Positions 57,416-64,000 of a stretch of DNA of 64,000 nt are shown here, one piece after another (within the stretch, counting starts at the first letter, position 1; every line of letters starts with the position of its first letter). The stretch spans positions 124,001 through 188,000 of the forward strand of contig OY763929.1 in NCBI GenBank assembly GCA_963667675.1, given 5' to 3'. The notes below the pieces were generated by a model. It had not been told where the DNA came from and searched no databases. It worked only from the letters and a program-made list of their open reading frames with translations. Source of the stretch: G963667675 sp963667675. Its GTDB lineage: Bacteria; Chloroflexota; Dehalococcoidia; Lucifugimonadales; UBA3495. The position numbers were made by a program, and so were the translations under genes.

Positions 57416-58315
57416 ATGACAACCATGGTCGACGTATTGACAGGGACTTCGAGGGTCAAAGAGGGCCACGCCCAGATGCTCAAGGGCGGGGTCATTATGG
57501 ACGTCGTCAACGCCGAACAGGCCCAGATTGCAGCGGAAGCCGGAGCCGTTGCGGTTATGGCCCTGGAGAGAGTGCCTGCGGATATACGGGCCCAAGGCGG
57601 GGTCGCCCGCATGACCGACCCCGCCGTCATCAAGTCCATCATCGACGCCGTGAGCATACCGGTAATGGCCAAGTGCCGCATCGGCCACTTCGTCGAAGCG
57701 CAGATACTGGAAGCCCTGGGCATCGACTACATCGACGAATCAGAGGTATTGACCCCCGCCGACGAGGTGCACCACGTCTGGAAGCACGACTTCACGGTGC
57801 CCTTCGTTTGCGGCTGCAGGGACCTGGGTGAAGCCCTCCGGCGGATTTCCGAGGGCGCCGCCATGATTCGCACCAAGGGCGAGGCGGGCACCGGCGATGT
57901 GGTGGAAGCGGTCCGGCACATGCGCGCGGTGCAGGACGCCATACGAAAGCTCCAGAATATGCCCGAAGATGAACTGGTAGTGGAAGCCAGGGACCTGAAA
58001 GTCAGCTTGGAGTTGCTGACCAAGACCAAGGACCTGGGTCGTCTGCCCGTGGTCAACTTTGCCGCAGGCGGCGTGGCCACCCCAGCCGATGCGTCCCTCA
58101 TGATGCAACTGGGCGCTGACGGAGTATTCGTAGGCTCCGGCATTTTCAAGTCGGGAGACCCTGAGCGGCGGGCTTATGCCATCGTTCAGTCAGTTACCCA
58201 CTACAACGACCCCAAGATCCTGGCCGAGATTTCCGCCAACCTGGGAGAGCCCATGGTCGGCAGGAGCGCCAAGAGCATACCCGAAGAGGAGTTGCTGGCC
58301 CCGAGAAGTTTCTAG
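57416..58315 (+). CDS. pdxS: Pyridoxal 5'-phosphate synthase subunit PdxS
   Basis: 299-residue synthase subunit that forms PLP from ribose 5-phosphate, glyceraldehyde 3-phosphate and ammonia supplied by PdxT. GHAQMLKGGVIMDVVNAEQAQIAAEAGAVAVMALERVPADIRAQGGVARM carries the first active-site lysine; VPFVCGCRDLGEALRRISEGAAMIRTKGEAGTGDVVEAVRHMR and VNFAAGGVATPADASLMMQLGADGVFVGSGIFKSGDP are near-invariant. An ATG at 57425 has better spacing to AGGA than the first ATG at 57416. Fifty-five bases separate it from pdxT, and the two form one operon. Confidence 0.96.
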   Translation: MTTMVDVLTGTSRVKEGHAQMLKGGVIMDVVNAEQAQIAAEAGAVAVMALERVPADIRAQGGVARMTDPAVIKSIIDAVSIPVMAKCRIGHFVEAQILEALGIDYIDESEVLTPADEVHHVWKHDFTVPFVCGCRDLGEALRRISEGAAMIRTKGEAGTGDVVEAVRHMRAVQDAIRKLQNMPEDELVVEARDLKVSLELLTKTKDLGRLPVVNFAAGGVATPADASLMMQLGADGVFVGSGIFKSGDPERRAYAIVQSVTHYNDPKILAEISANLGEPMVGRSAKSIPEEELLAPRSF

Positions 58316-58369
58316 GATGCAGCGTCAGCCCTACGGGACGGCGGCCGGGGCATACGCTTCAAGTTCACG

Positions 58370-58978
58370 GTGAAAAAAACGAGACCTTTGGCTGAGTTGG
58401 AAGTAGGTGTCTTAGCGTTACAGGGAGATTTTGCCGAACATTTAGCCAAACTTGGGGCATTGGGGGTGAAGGGCCAAGAGGTGCGGCTGCCCCGGCAACT
58501 GGATGCATTAGACGGCCTCATTATTCCCGGCGGAGAAAGCACCACTCTGAGCAGGTTGATGACCATCTACGGCCTGCGGGAACCGGTGGTCCAAATGGCC
58601 AAGTCCGGCAAAGCGGTGTGGGGGACGTGCGCCGGAATGATAATGATGGCCAATGAAATCACCGAAGAAGACCCCATTCCCCTGCAATTGATGGACATTG
58701 GCGTACACCGCAATGCATTTGGCCGCCAGGTGGACAGCTTCGAACAAGACCTGACTCTCACCGGCTTCGACCAGACCCCTTTCCGCGGTGTGTTCATACG
58801 GGCCCCGGTAATCAACCGCGTCGGCGACGGCGTCGACGTCCTGGCCTGCCTGGCCGACGGAAGGCCGGTGGCGGTCCAGCAACGGAACCTGATGGCCACC
58901 GCTTTCCATCCTGAACTCACCAACGACACGCGGCTGCACCGCCGTTTCCTGGAGCTTACCGCCGCTCCAAAAGAATGA
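58370..58978 (+). CDS. pdxT: Pyridoxal 5'-phosphate synthase glutaminase subunit PdxT
   Basis: 202-residue class I glutamine amidotransferase that gives ammonia to PdxS. VGVLALQGDFAEHLAKLGALG, LIIPGGESTTLSRLM, catalytic cysteine in GTCAGMIMMA, RNAFGRQVDSFEQDL, and the His-Glu pair in TAFHPELTNDTRLHRRF. The GTG start gives about ten extra residues (MKKTRPLAEL) before the usual beginning; no strong ribosome-binding site is seen. Directly downstream of pdxS on the same strand. Confidence 0.95.
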   Translation: MKKTRPLAELEVGVLALQGDFAEHLAKLGALGVKGQEVRLPRQLDALDGLIIPGGESTTLSRLMTIYGLREPVVQMAKSGKAVWGTCAGMIMMANEITEEDPIPLQLMDIGVHRNAFGRQVDSFEQDLTLTGFDQTPFRGVFIRAPVINRVGDGVDVLACLADGRPVAVQQRNLMATAFHPELTNDTRLHRRFLELTAAPKE

Positions 58979-59135
58979 CGCCAATGCTCCACAGAGATAG
59001 CGCTCAATCGATAGATGCTCTTGAACGCCGCGCCGGCAACTACGGGTCCGCGCTATCCAGCGAGACCCCACCAACAACCAAGAGTGCGGTCGCCCCGGTC
59101 CCGAGTCCCGGGACGGCGGCTGCGGAGGAACAACG

Positions 59136-60746
59136 TTGATAACGGTGCCCGAAGACGTACGGAGGGAGTTGGAGCAGCTTCTCGATGTCCTTCCCCAGCG
59201 GGTAGCCGACTCGCTGCGCAGCCGGGAAGACCTGGAAGAGTTGCTGGAAGTGGTCCTGGATCTGGGCCGGCCTCCGGAGGCCCGGTTCTCCGAATACGAC
59301 GTTGATCTTGACCAGGATGAGGTTGCGCAGGAAGACCTGGACTGCGTGGTGCAGCGGGTGGGAGACTTCGGCGGCGACCACCGTGCCGGTATCGAGCGCA
59401 CATTGCACCGCATATCGTCCATCCTCAACCGTAAGGGGCGGGTCGTGGGCATCACCTGCCGGGTGGGGCGGGCGGTGTTCGGCACCATCAAAATCGTTGA
59501 AGACTTGGCTTATTCCGGAAAGAATATCCTGCTGCTGGGCAGGCCCGGCGTGGGCAAGACCACCATGCTGCGGGAAATGGCACGGGTCCTTTCGGCAGAA
59601 GGAAGGAAACGGGTCATCATCGTCGACACGTCCAACGAGATTGCGGGCGACGGCGACGTTCCCCATCCCGCCATTGGCCGGGCCCGGAGAATCCAGGTGC
59701 CGACGCCTGACAAGCAGCACGGGGTGATGATCGAGGCCGTGGAGAACCACATGCCCGGAGTGATCATCATCGACGAGATGGGCACCGAGCAAGAAGCTGC
59801 GGCGGCCCGGACCATCGCCGAGCGGGGCGTGCAGCTTATCGCCACCGCCCACGGCAACACCCTGGACAACCTGATCATGAACCCCACGCTGTCCGACCTG
59901 GTCGGAGGGGTGCAAACGGTCACCCTGGGCGACCAGGAGGCCCGTTACCGGGGGACCCAGAAGAGCGTGCTGGAGCGGAAAGCGCCTCCAACCTTCGACG
60001 TAGTAGTAGAGATTCTGGACTGGGAGCGGCTGGTGGTCCACGATAACGTGTCCCAAGTGGTGGACCAGTGGCTCAGGGGGTTCCCCATAAACCCCGAAGT
60101 GCGATGGCTGGACGAGGCCGGGCAGGTCCAACGAGACCGCAAGCAGGCCAGGAGCAATGACCAGACCCCAACGCCGTGGGACCTGGAGTACTCTCAGCCA
60201 TCCCAAGTAGAGCCTGGCGAGGCCGCCGTCAGCGCCAACCCGGCGCGAGACCTGGAAGCCAAGGTCTTTCTATTCGGGATAGGCCGAGACAAACTGGAAG
60301 CGGCGGTGGACGAGACCGGAATATCGGTGCAGGTAGCCAGCGAGCTGAGGCGAGCCGATATGGTCCTGACCACCAAGACCCACTATCGCCGGGGCTCGCA
60401 GTTGGTGAGGATAGCCGAAGCCAACGGCAAACCGGTCTACGTTATGCGTAAGAACACCATGCCCCAGGTGCAGGACTTCCTCCGCACAGTGGCCAGGGAA
60501 TGGAATCCGGGGCAAGGACGGTTCCGGGAACAGGAGGAGGAAGACCCGCAAGAGGTGTTGGAGCGGGCCCTGGGAGAGGCGGAAGAGGCGGCCAACCGGG
60601 TGCTTACCGGGGAAAGCTCCGTAAAGCTGCGGCCTCAGAAGTCCTACGTCCGGCGGCTGCAGCACCTGCTGGGCCACCGGTACAACGTAGCCACGGTCAG
60701 CCACGGCCGCGAGCCGGAACGCTCGGTCATGTTTTACCGGCCTTAG
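59136..60746 (+). CDS. Ycf45/COG3854-like AAA ATPase with C-terminal R3H-like domain
   Basis: 536-residue protein. Central AAA-type ATPase (residues about 100-260): Walker A GRPGVGKTTMLREMAR, IIVDTSNEIAGDGD, Walker B VIIIDEMGTEQEA, then ATAHGNTLDNLIMNPTLSDLVGGVQTVTLGD; similar to SpoIIIAA. The C-terminal LRPQKSYVRRLQHLLGHRYNVATVSHGREPERSVMFYRP is a nucleic-acid-binding R3H-like end. Orthologs occur in cyanobacteria, plastids and Chloroflexota; the role is unsettled. TTG start at 59136 with GGAGGA upstream. Only 14 bases separate it from tmk. Confidence 0.9.
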   Translation: MITVPEDVRRELEQLLDVLPQRVADSLRSREDLEELLEVVLDLGRPPEARFSEYDVDLDQDEVAQEDLDCVVQRVGDFGGDHRAGIERTLHRISSILNRKGRVVGITCRVGRAVFGTIKIVEDLAYSGKNILLLGRPGVGKTTMLREMARVLSAEGRKRVIIVDTSNEIAGDGDVPHPAIGRARRIQVPTPDKQHGVMIEAVENHMPGVIIIDEMGTEQEAAAARTIAERGVQLIATAHGNTLDNLIMNPTLSDLVGGVQTVTLGDQEARYRGTQKSVLERKAPPTFDVVVEILDWERLVVHDNVSQVVDQWLRGFPINPEVRWLDEAGQVQRDRKQARSNDQTPTPWDLEYSQPSQVEPGEAAVSANPARDLEAKVFLFGIGRDKLEAAVDETGISVQVASELRRADMVLTTKTHYRRGSQLVRIAEANGKPVYVMRKNTMPQVQDFLRTVAREWNPGQGRFREQEEEDPQEVLERALGEAEEAANRVLTGESSVKLRPQKSYVRRLQHLLGHRYNVATVSHGREPERSVMFYRP

Positions 60747-60760
60747 GCGGGAGGCCGACT

Positions 60761-61366
60761 GTGGCGCCGTTCATCGTATTCGAAGGCCTGGACGGCTCGG
60801 GAAAGAGCACCCAGGCTCGCGCCCTGTACCGACGCCTCAAGCGAAGAGGCTATCCGGTCCTGTCCACCCGTGAACCCGGCGGAACGCCCTTAGGCGAGGT
60901 GCTCCGTCGTTGGCTAAAGGGACGCCGACCCCTTTCAGCCGTCTCGGAACTTTCCCTGTTCGTAGCCGCCCGCGCCCAACTGGTCCGGGAAGTGGTGACG
61001 CCCGCGCTGGAAGCCGGTACCACGGTCATCGCCGACCGTTATGCCGCATCCACCGTGGCTTACCAGGGCTACGGACGGGAGATGGACCTGGCTCTGGTGT
61101 ACGAATTGAACAACGCAGCCACTGGCGGCTTGATTCCCGACCTGACCGTGCTGCTGGATCTTGCCCCGGAAAAGGCCCTGGGACGTAAGAGCGGCGAGTT
61201 GTCCGATGCGTTCGAAGCAGCCCCGTCGGACTTCCACACCAGGGTGCGTAAGGGTTACCTGGCCCAGGCGGCACAAGACCCAGACCGATGGCTGGTCTTG
61301 GACGCCGCCCAACCCAAACGGGCCCTGTCGGATCAGGTCTGGACAAAAGTACAACCCCTCCTGTGA
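60761..61366 (+). CDS. tmk: Thymidylate kinase
   Basis: 201-residue dTMP kinase making dTDP for DNA synthesis. P-loop FEGLDGSGKSTQARAL, STREPGGTPLGEVLR, VIADRYAASTVAYQGYGREMDL with the DRY/H motif, and LDLAPEKALGRK. The lid arginines usual in this family are partly missing (the segment reads SGELSDAFEAAPSDFHTRVRKGYL), as in shorter bacterial types. The GTG at 60761 follows GGGAGG; the frame is open upstream inside the preceding gene but is unrelated. It forms an operon with the Ycf45-like gene. Confidence 0.92.
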   Translation: MAPFIVFEGLDGSGKSTQARALYRRLKRRGYPVLSTREPGGTPLGEVLRRWLKGRRPLSAVSELSLFVAARAQLVREVVTPALEAGTTVIADRYAASTVAYQGYGREMDLALVYELNNAATGGLIPDLTVLLDLAPEKALGRKSGELSDAFEAAPSDFHTRVRKGYLAQAAQDPDRWLVLDAAQPKRALSDQVWTKVQPLL

Positions 61367-61374
61367 AGGAGGGG
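61355..61374 (+). terminator. Hairpin over the tmk stop codon
   Basis: CCCCTCCT-GTGA-AGGAGGGG (61355-61362 and 61367-61374); the loop contains part of the tmk stop codon. It is a strong 8-bp stem between convergent tmk and the SelW-like gene, without a U-tract. Confidence 0.5.
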
Positions 61375-61411
61375 CTGTAGTGTTCATGGCTTACGGCGCA
61401 ATTGCGCCGGG

Positions 61412-61747
61412 CTAATCGTCGGCCGGCACGGGCTCCGGAGTTGGTGCCTCGACCCGGGGGCCGCCTGGAGTGCTGTAGCCGGGTTCTATTTCCCCGATTC
61501 TTGCTCGCACCGTGCTGACCAGGGCGCGTACCCGTTCCAGGTCGGGGAACTTCCCTCCCTCAGCCGCCTTGTCGTAGATCCGCTCCCCATCCAGAAAGAC
61601 CTCCATGATGCCCTGTCCCCGTGGGGATACGGTCACCGCTACATCCGGCCCAAAGTGCCGGAAAAACTCGTTCGCCAGCCACGTGGCGGTCGCCAGATGC
61701 TGTCAAGATACGCAGTAGGTTATCTCTATCTGTATTTTGCCTTCCAT
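61412..61747 (-). CDS. SelW/SelT/SelH (Rdx) family selenoprotein with in-frame TGA for selenocysteine
   Basis: 111-residue thioredoxin-like selenoprotein. Read from ATG 61747 it gives MEGKIQIEITYCVS, then TGA (61705-61703, codon 15), then QHLATATWLANEFFRHFGPDVAVTVSPRGQGIMEVFLDGERIYDKAAEGGKFPDLERV. CVSU fits the CxxU redox motif of the Rdx family, and PRGQGIMEVFLDG...GGKFP is its second conserved region. GGAGG stands before the ATG. Just after the TGA, CAGC-ATC-TGGC-GACC-GCCA-CGTG-GCTG can fold into a two-step hairpin, a possible bacterial SECIS. Ordinary callers see only the part after the TGA. Likely redox role in the cytosol; convergent with tmk. Confidence 0.82.
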
Positions 61748-61927
61748 AGCAAATCCTCCAATCCTTTGGCTGTTTCAAGGATTATGGTCAGTATAGCGGG
61801 AATTCTTAATCAGTCAATTCGCACCCGCAACCCTCGTCCCATCCAGCGCCGGTGCTATAATTCCCGCGCGGCCGGAGGGCGACGGCAAAGCCGGGCGGCA
61901 GACCCCTGCCAAGAATGAGGTGGCGCG

Positions 61928-63904
61928 ATGACCCAGAAGTTTCCCACCCTCTTCGCTCCTTTTCAGCTAGGCAAATACACCCTTCAAAGCAGAATCGTAG
62001 TGACCGGCCACGGGGCCAACTTCCTAGACTCCCGGATGCCCAACGAGGCCTACGGGCACTATTTGCGTGAACGGGCCAAGGGCGGCGCCGGGCTGGTCAC
62101 CATGGGCAATTGCGCGGTGCATCCGACCGCAGTGGGCAAGTTCATGAATTGCGACGACAGCATCATCCCCAGGTACCAGCGCGTCGCCGACCTCGTTCAC
62201 GAGTTCCCGGTGCCGGTGATGGCCCAGCTAAGCCAACCGGGCCGGAAGTCCGGGGCCAGCCAACGGGAATCCCTGAATGGCGACTGGTTGACCATGGCCC
62301 CTTCTGCGGTGCCCACCCCGGCCTTCGGCTACGCCCAGGTGATGCCCCACGAAATGACCATCGACGACGTGGAGGAGATGGTCGACGCCTTCGGCCAAGC
62401 AGCGCTGCGGGCCCGCAGCGGCGGCCTTGACGGAGTGGAACTCGGCATCGGGTCCTACTCGCTGATTTCCCAGTTCCTGCATGCCCACAGCAACCGCCGC
62501 GCCGACAAATACGGCGGCGACACCATGGAAAAGCGGTCCGCCTTCATGATGGAGACACTGCAGGCGGTCAGGACGGCCCTGGGCCCTGACCTGCTCCTGG
62601 GAGTGCGGCTGTACGACGACATGGTGGACTACAGCCTCGTCTACGAAGACCTGAAGACCATCGCCCGGCTCTTGGACGCTTCAGGGTTGTTGAACTACGT
62701 CAACATGTGGATCGGCACCCAACCCGGAGAAATATCGATTCGCTCCCACGTGCCCCCCTATTACCATGCTCCGGGAGAGTTCGCCGAGCAGCCCGCCGAG
62801 ATAAAGGGGTTGGTGGGCCTGCCGGTGATCGGGATCGGCCGCATCAATACCCCGGCCCTCGCCGAGGAGATGCTGGCCGCCGGGAAAATGGACCTTGTGG
62901 GAATGGTAAGGGAGCTCATCGCCGACCCCCACTTCCCCAACAAAGCGCGCGAAGGCCGGGTGGACGACATCCGGGCCTGCATAGCCTGCAACCAGAGTTG
63001 CGCCGGACGCGGGTCGGCACTGGGCTTGCCCATAACCTGCATCTACAACCCGGTGACCGGGCATGAAAAGGACTGGGCCGAGCCGGGCCCGGCGCCGGTG
63101 AAGAAGAAAGTGGTGGTGGTCGGAGGCGGACCGGCGGGAATGGAAGCTGCCCGGGTGGCGGCGGAGCGCGGGCACCAAGTGGTGCTGTTCGAACGCTCGG
63201 ACCGCCTGGGCGGCCAGGTGAAGCTGGCCATGATGCCGCCTATGCGGGAGTCATTCGAGGAGATCATCCTGTACGGAGAGAAGCAGCTGCCCAAGCTGGG
63301 CGTTGACGTGAGACTGGGCGCGGAGGCCGATGTGGAGAGCATTCTTGCCGAAGACCCACAGGAAGTGATCGTGGCCACCGGTTCGACGCCCTATCTGCCG
63401 GAGATTCCTGGGGTCGAGGGCAGCAACGTGTTAACCGTGGCCGACGTGCTGAACGGGGCCGAGACCGGGGACCGCGTGGTGGTTGTGGATACCCAGGGAA
63501 CGCCGCCGGCCTGCCTGTTGGCGGACTACCTGGCGGACCAGGGGAAGCAGGTGGAGGTAGTGACGGGCTTGACCACCGTGGGAGGCGGCATACACGCCAG
63601 AGCTGTGTGGCACCACCTTTACGGGCGGCTCGTGGGAAAGGGCGTGACCATGAGCCCCATGACTGGAGTCACCCGCATCCGGGAGGACTCGGTGGAGGTC
63701 TACCACGTAGTAAGCCCGGCGATGGCCTGGACCATCCGGGGAGTGGACACGGTGGTGATATCCGGCGGCGGCCTAGCCGACGACGGGCTGTTCAAACGCC
63801 TGAAAGGCAAGGTCGAGGGCCTTCATGCGGTGGGGGACTGCTCCCAGCCCCGGGACATCGAAATGGCAACGTACCAAGCCCACAAGGTAGCGGTGTCCAT
63901 CTGA
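61928..63904 (+). CDS. NADH:flavin oxidoreductase/2,4-dienoyl-CoA reductase-type Fe-S flavoprotein
   Basis: 658-residue two-domain enzyme. Residues 1-340 are an Old-Yellow-Enzyme TIM barrel binding FMN (FPTLFAPFQLGKYTLQSRIVVTGHGANF, GLDGVELGIGSYSLISQFLHAHSNRRADKYGG). A 4Fe-4S motif follows, CIACNQSCAGRGSALGLPITCIYNP. Then comes an FAD/NAD(P) domain with VVVVGGGPAGMEAARVAAERGHQVVLFE and VIVATGSTPYLPEIPG. The layout is that of 2,4-dienoyl-CoA reductase and trimethylamine dehydrogenase-like enzymes. The OYE site has MAQLSQPGRKSG, and the usual HxxH pair is replaced by IGSYSL, so a normal OYE proton donor is uncertain. Separate promoter; GAATGAGGTGGC precedes the ATG. Confidence 0.9.
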   Translation: MTQKFPTLFAPFQLGKYTLQSRIVVTGHGANFLDSRMPNEAYGHYLRERAKGGAGLVTMGNCAVHPTAVGKFMNCDDSIIPRYQRVADLVHEFPVPVMAQLSQPGRKSGASQRESLNGDWLTMAPSAVPTPAFGYAQVMPHEMTIDDVEEMVDAFGQAALRARSGGLDGVELGIGSYSLISQFLHAHSNRRADKYGGDTMEKRSAFMMETLQAVRTALGPDLLLGVRLYDDMVDYSLVYEDLKTIARLLDASGLLNYVNMWIGTQPGEISIRSHVPPYYHAPGEFAEQPAEIKGLVGLPVIGIGRINTPALAEEMLAAGKMDLVGMVRELIADPHFPNKAREGRVDDIRACIACNQSCAGRGSALGLPITCIYNPVTGHEKDWAEPGPAPVKKKVVVVGGGPAGMEAARVAAERGHQVVLFERSDRLGGQVKLAMMPPMRESFEEIILYGEKQLPKLGVDVRLGAEADVESILAEDPQEVIVATGSTPYLPEIPGVEGSNVLTVADVLNGAETGDRVVVVDTQGTPPACLLADYLADQGKQVEVVTGLTTVGGGIHARAVWHHLYGRLVGKGVTMSPMTGVTRIREDSVEVYHVVSPAMAWTIRGVDTVVISGGGLADDGLFKRLKGKVEGLHAVGDCSQPRDIEMATYQAHKVAVSI

Positions 63905-64000
63905 GATCATCCCCAGTCCTGCACACGGACCCGGTTAAGTGCGGTGAGAAAGGGGTGCTACGGCCGGGTCTGGCGCGGGCCTACGGTCTTCAGGTACCCG

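Noticed and set aside
60500..60760. N-terminal extension of thymidylate kinase by 87 codons
   Set aside because: It lies inside the Ycf45-like gene in another frame, is Arg/Gly-rich and unlike any kinase; the GTG at 60761 has a good ribosome-binding site.

Overview
The window looks like a piece of a GC-rich, aerobic, free-living bacterium of the phylum Chloroflexota, most likely a SAR202-like/Dehalococcoidia relative. This is inferred from gene content, not from a marker gene: expanded paralogous metal-dependent amidohydrolases, many FMN, F420 and molybdopterin oxidoreductases, a reductive-dehalogenase-like cytosolic Fe-S protein, a Ycf45-type ATPase, and a substrate-binding lipoprotein whose mature N-terminus carries the VEVTREVEVTR-type linker common in Chloroflexota. 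There is no rRNA, no CRISPR array, no recognisable transposase and no phage gene. Three tRNAs are present (Ser-TGA, Gly-GCC, Phe-GAA).

Layout. (1) 0-17.5 kb: five paralogous ACMSD-type amidohydrolases (the first cut by the window edge, the third frameshifted near its 3' end) mixed with MsrB, an ERG4/ERG24-type sterol reductase, an alpha-hydroxyacid oxidase, a dienelactone hydrolase, a 2-hydroxyacid dehydrogenase, an aldo/keto reductase, an RdhA-like Fe-S protein, a DUF1800 protein and an NHL propeller. This looks like a degradative gene collection for aromatic, ring-cleavage or hydroxy-acid substrates. (2) 17.5-23.3 kb: a sugar isomerase-like TIM barrel, an MFS transporter interrupted by a single in-frame TGA, a stop-interrupted small gene beside a dispersed repeat, a gamma-glutamyltransferase and tRNA-Ser. 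(3) 23.3-45.7 kb: an accessory carbohydrate block, mostly on the minus strand and by eye less GC-rich. It has five more xylose-isomerase-like TIM barrels, two Gfo/Idh/MocA dehydrogenases, three SDRs, an HpaI aldolase, and a sugar ABC importer (lipoprotein, one single-domain ATPase, two different permeases), plus an ABC-2/NEW3 export module. (4) 45.7-51.9 kb: a 3' remnant of a molybdopterin hydroxylase gene, a perfect 32-bp palindrome, a CobW-WD40 operon with a repeat-bearing promoter, a full-length molybdopterin hydroxylase and repeat-rich spacer DNA. (5) 51.8-64 kb: housekeeping genes (citrate synthase, MidA-like methyltransferase, HD protein, TrmI, PdxS/PdxT, Ycf45-like ATPase, thymidylate kinase), an F420-type reductase, a selenocysteine-containing SelW-like protein whose TGA splits it for ordinary gene callers, and a two-domain flavin/Fe-S oxidoreductase.

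The clearest hidden gene is the SelW-like selenoprotein at 61412-61747 (CVSU motif). It implies that this genome decodes UGA as Sec, which makes the lone in-frame TGA in the MFS gene at 19804 worth checking, although a nonsense mutation remains the simpler reading. Short GTTCG...CGAAC and ATTCCCGC...GCGGGAAT hairpin repeats recur in many intergenic spaces.
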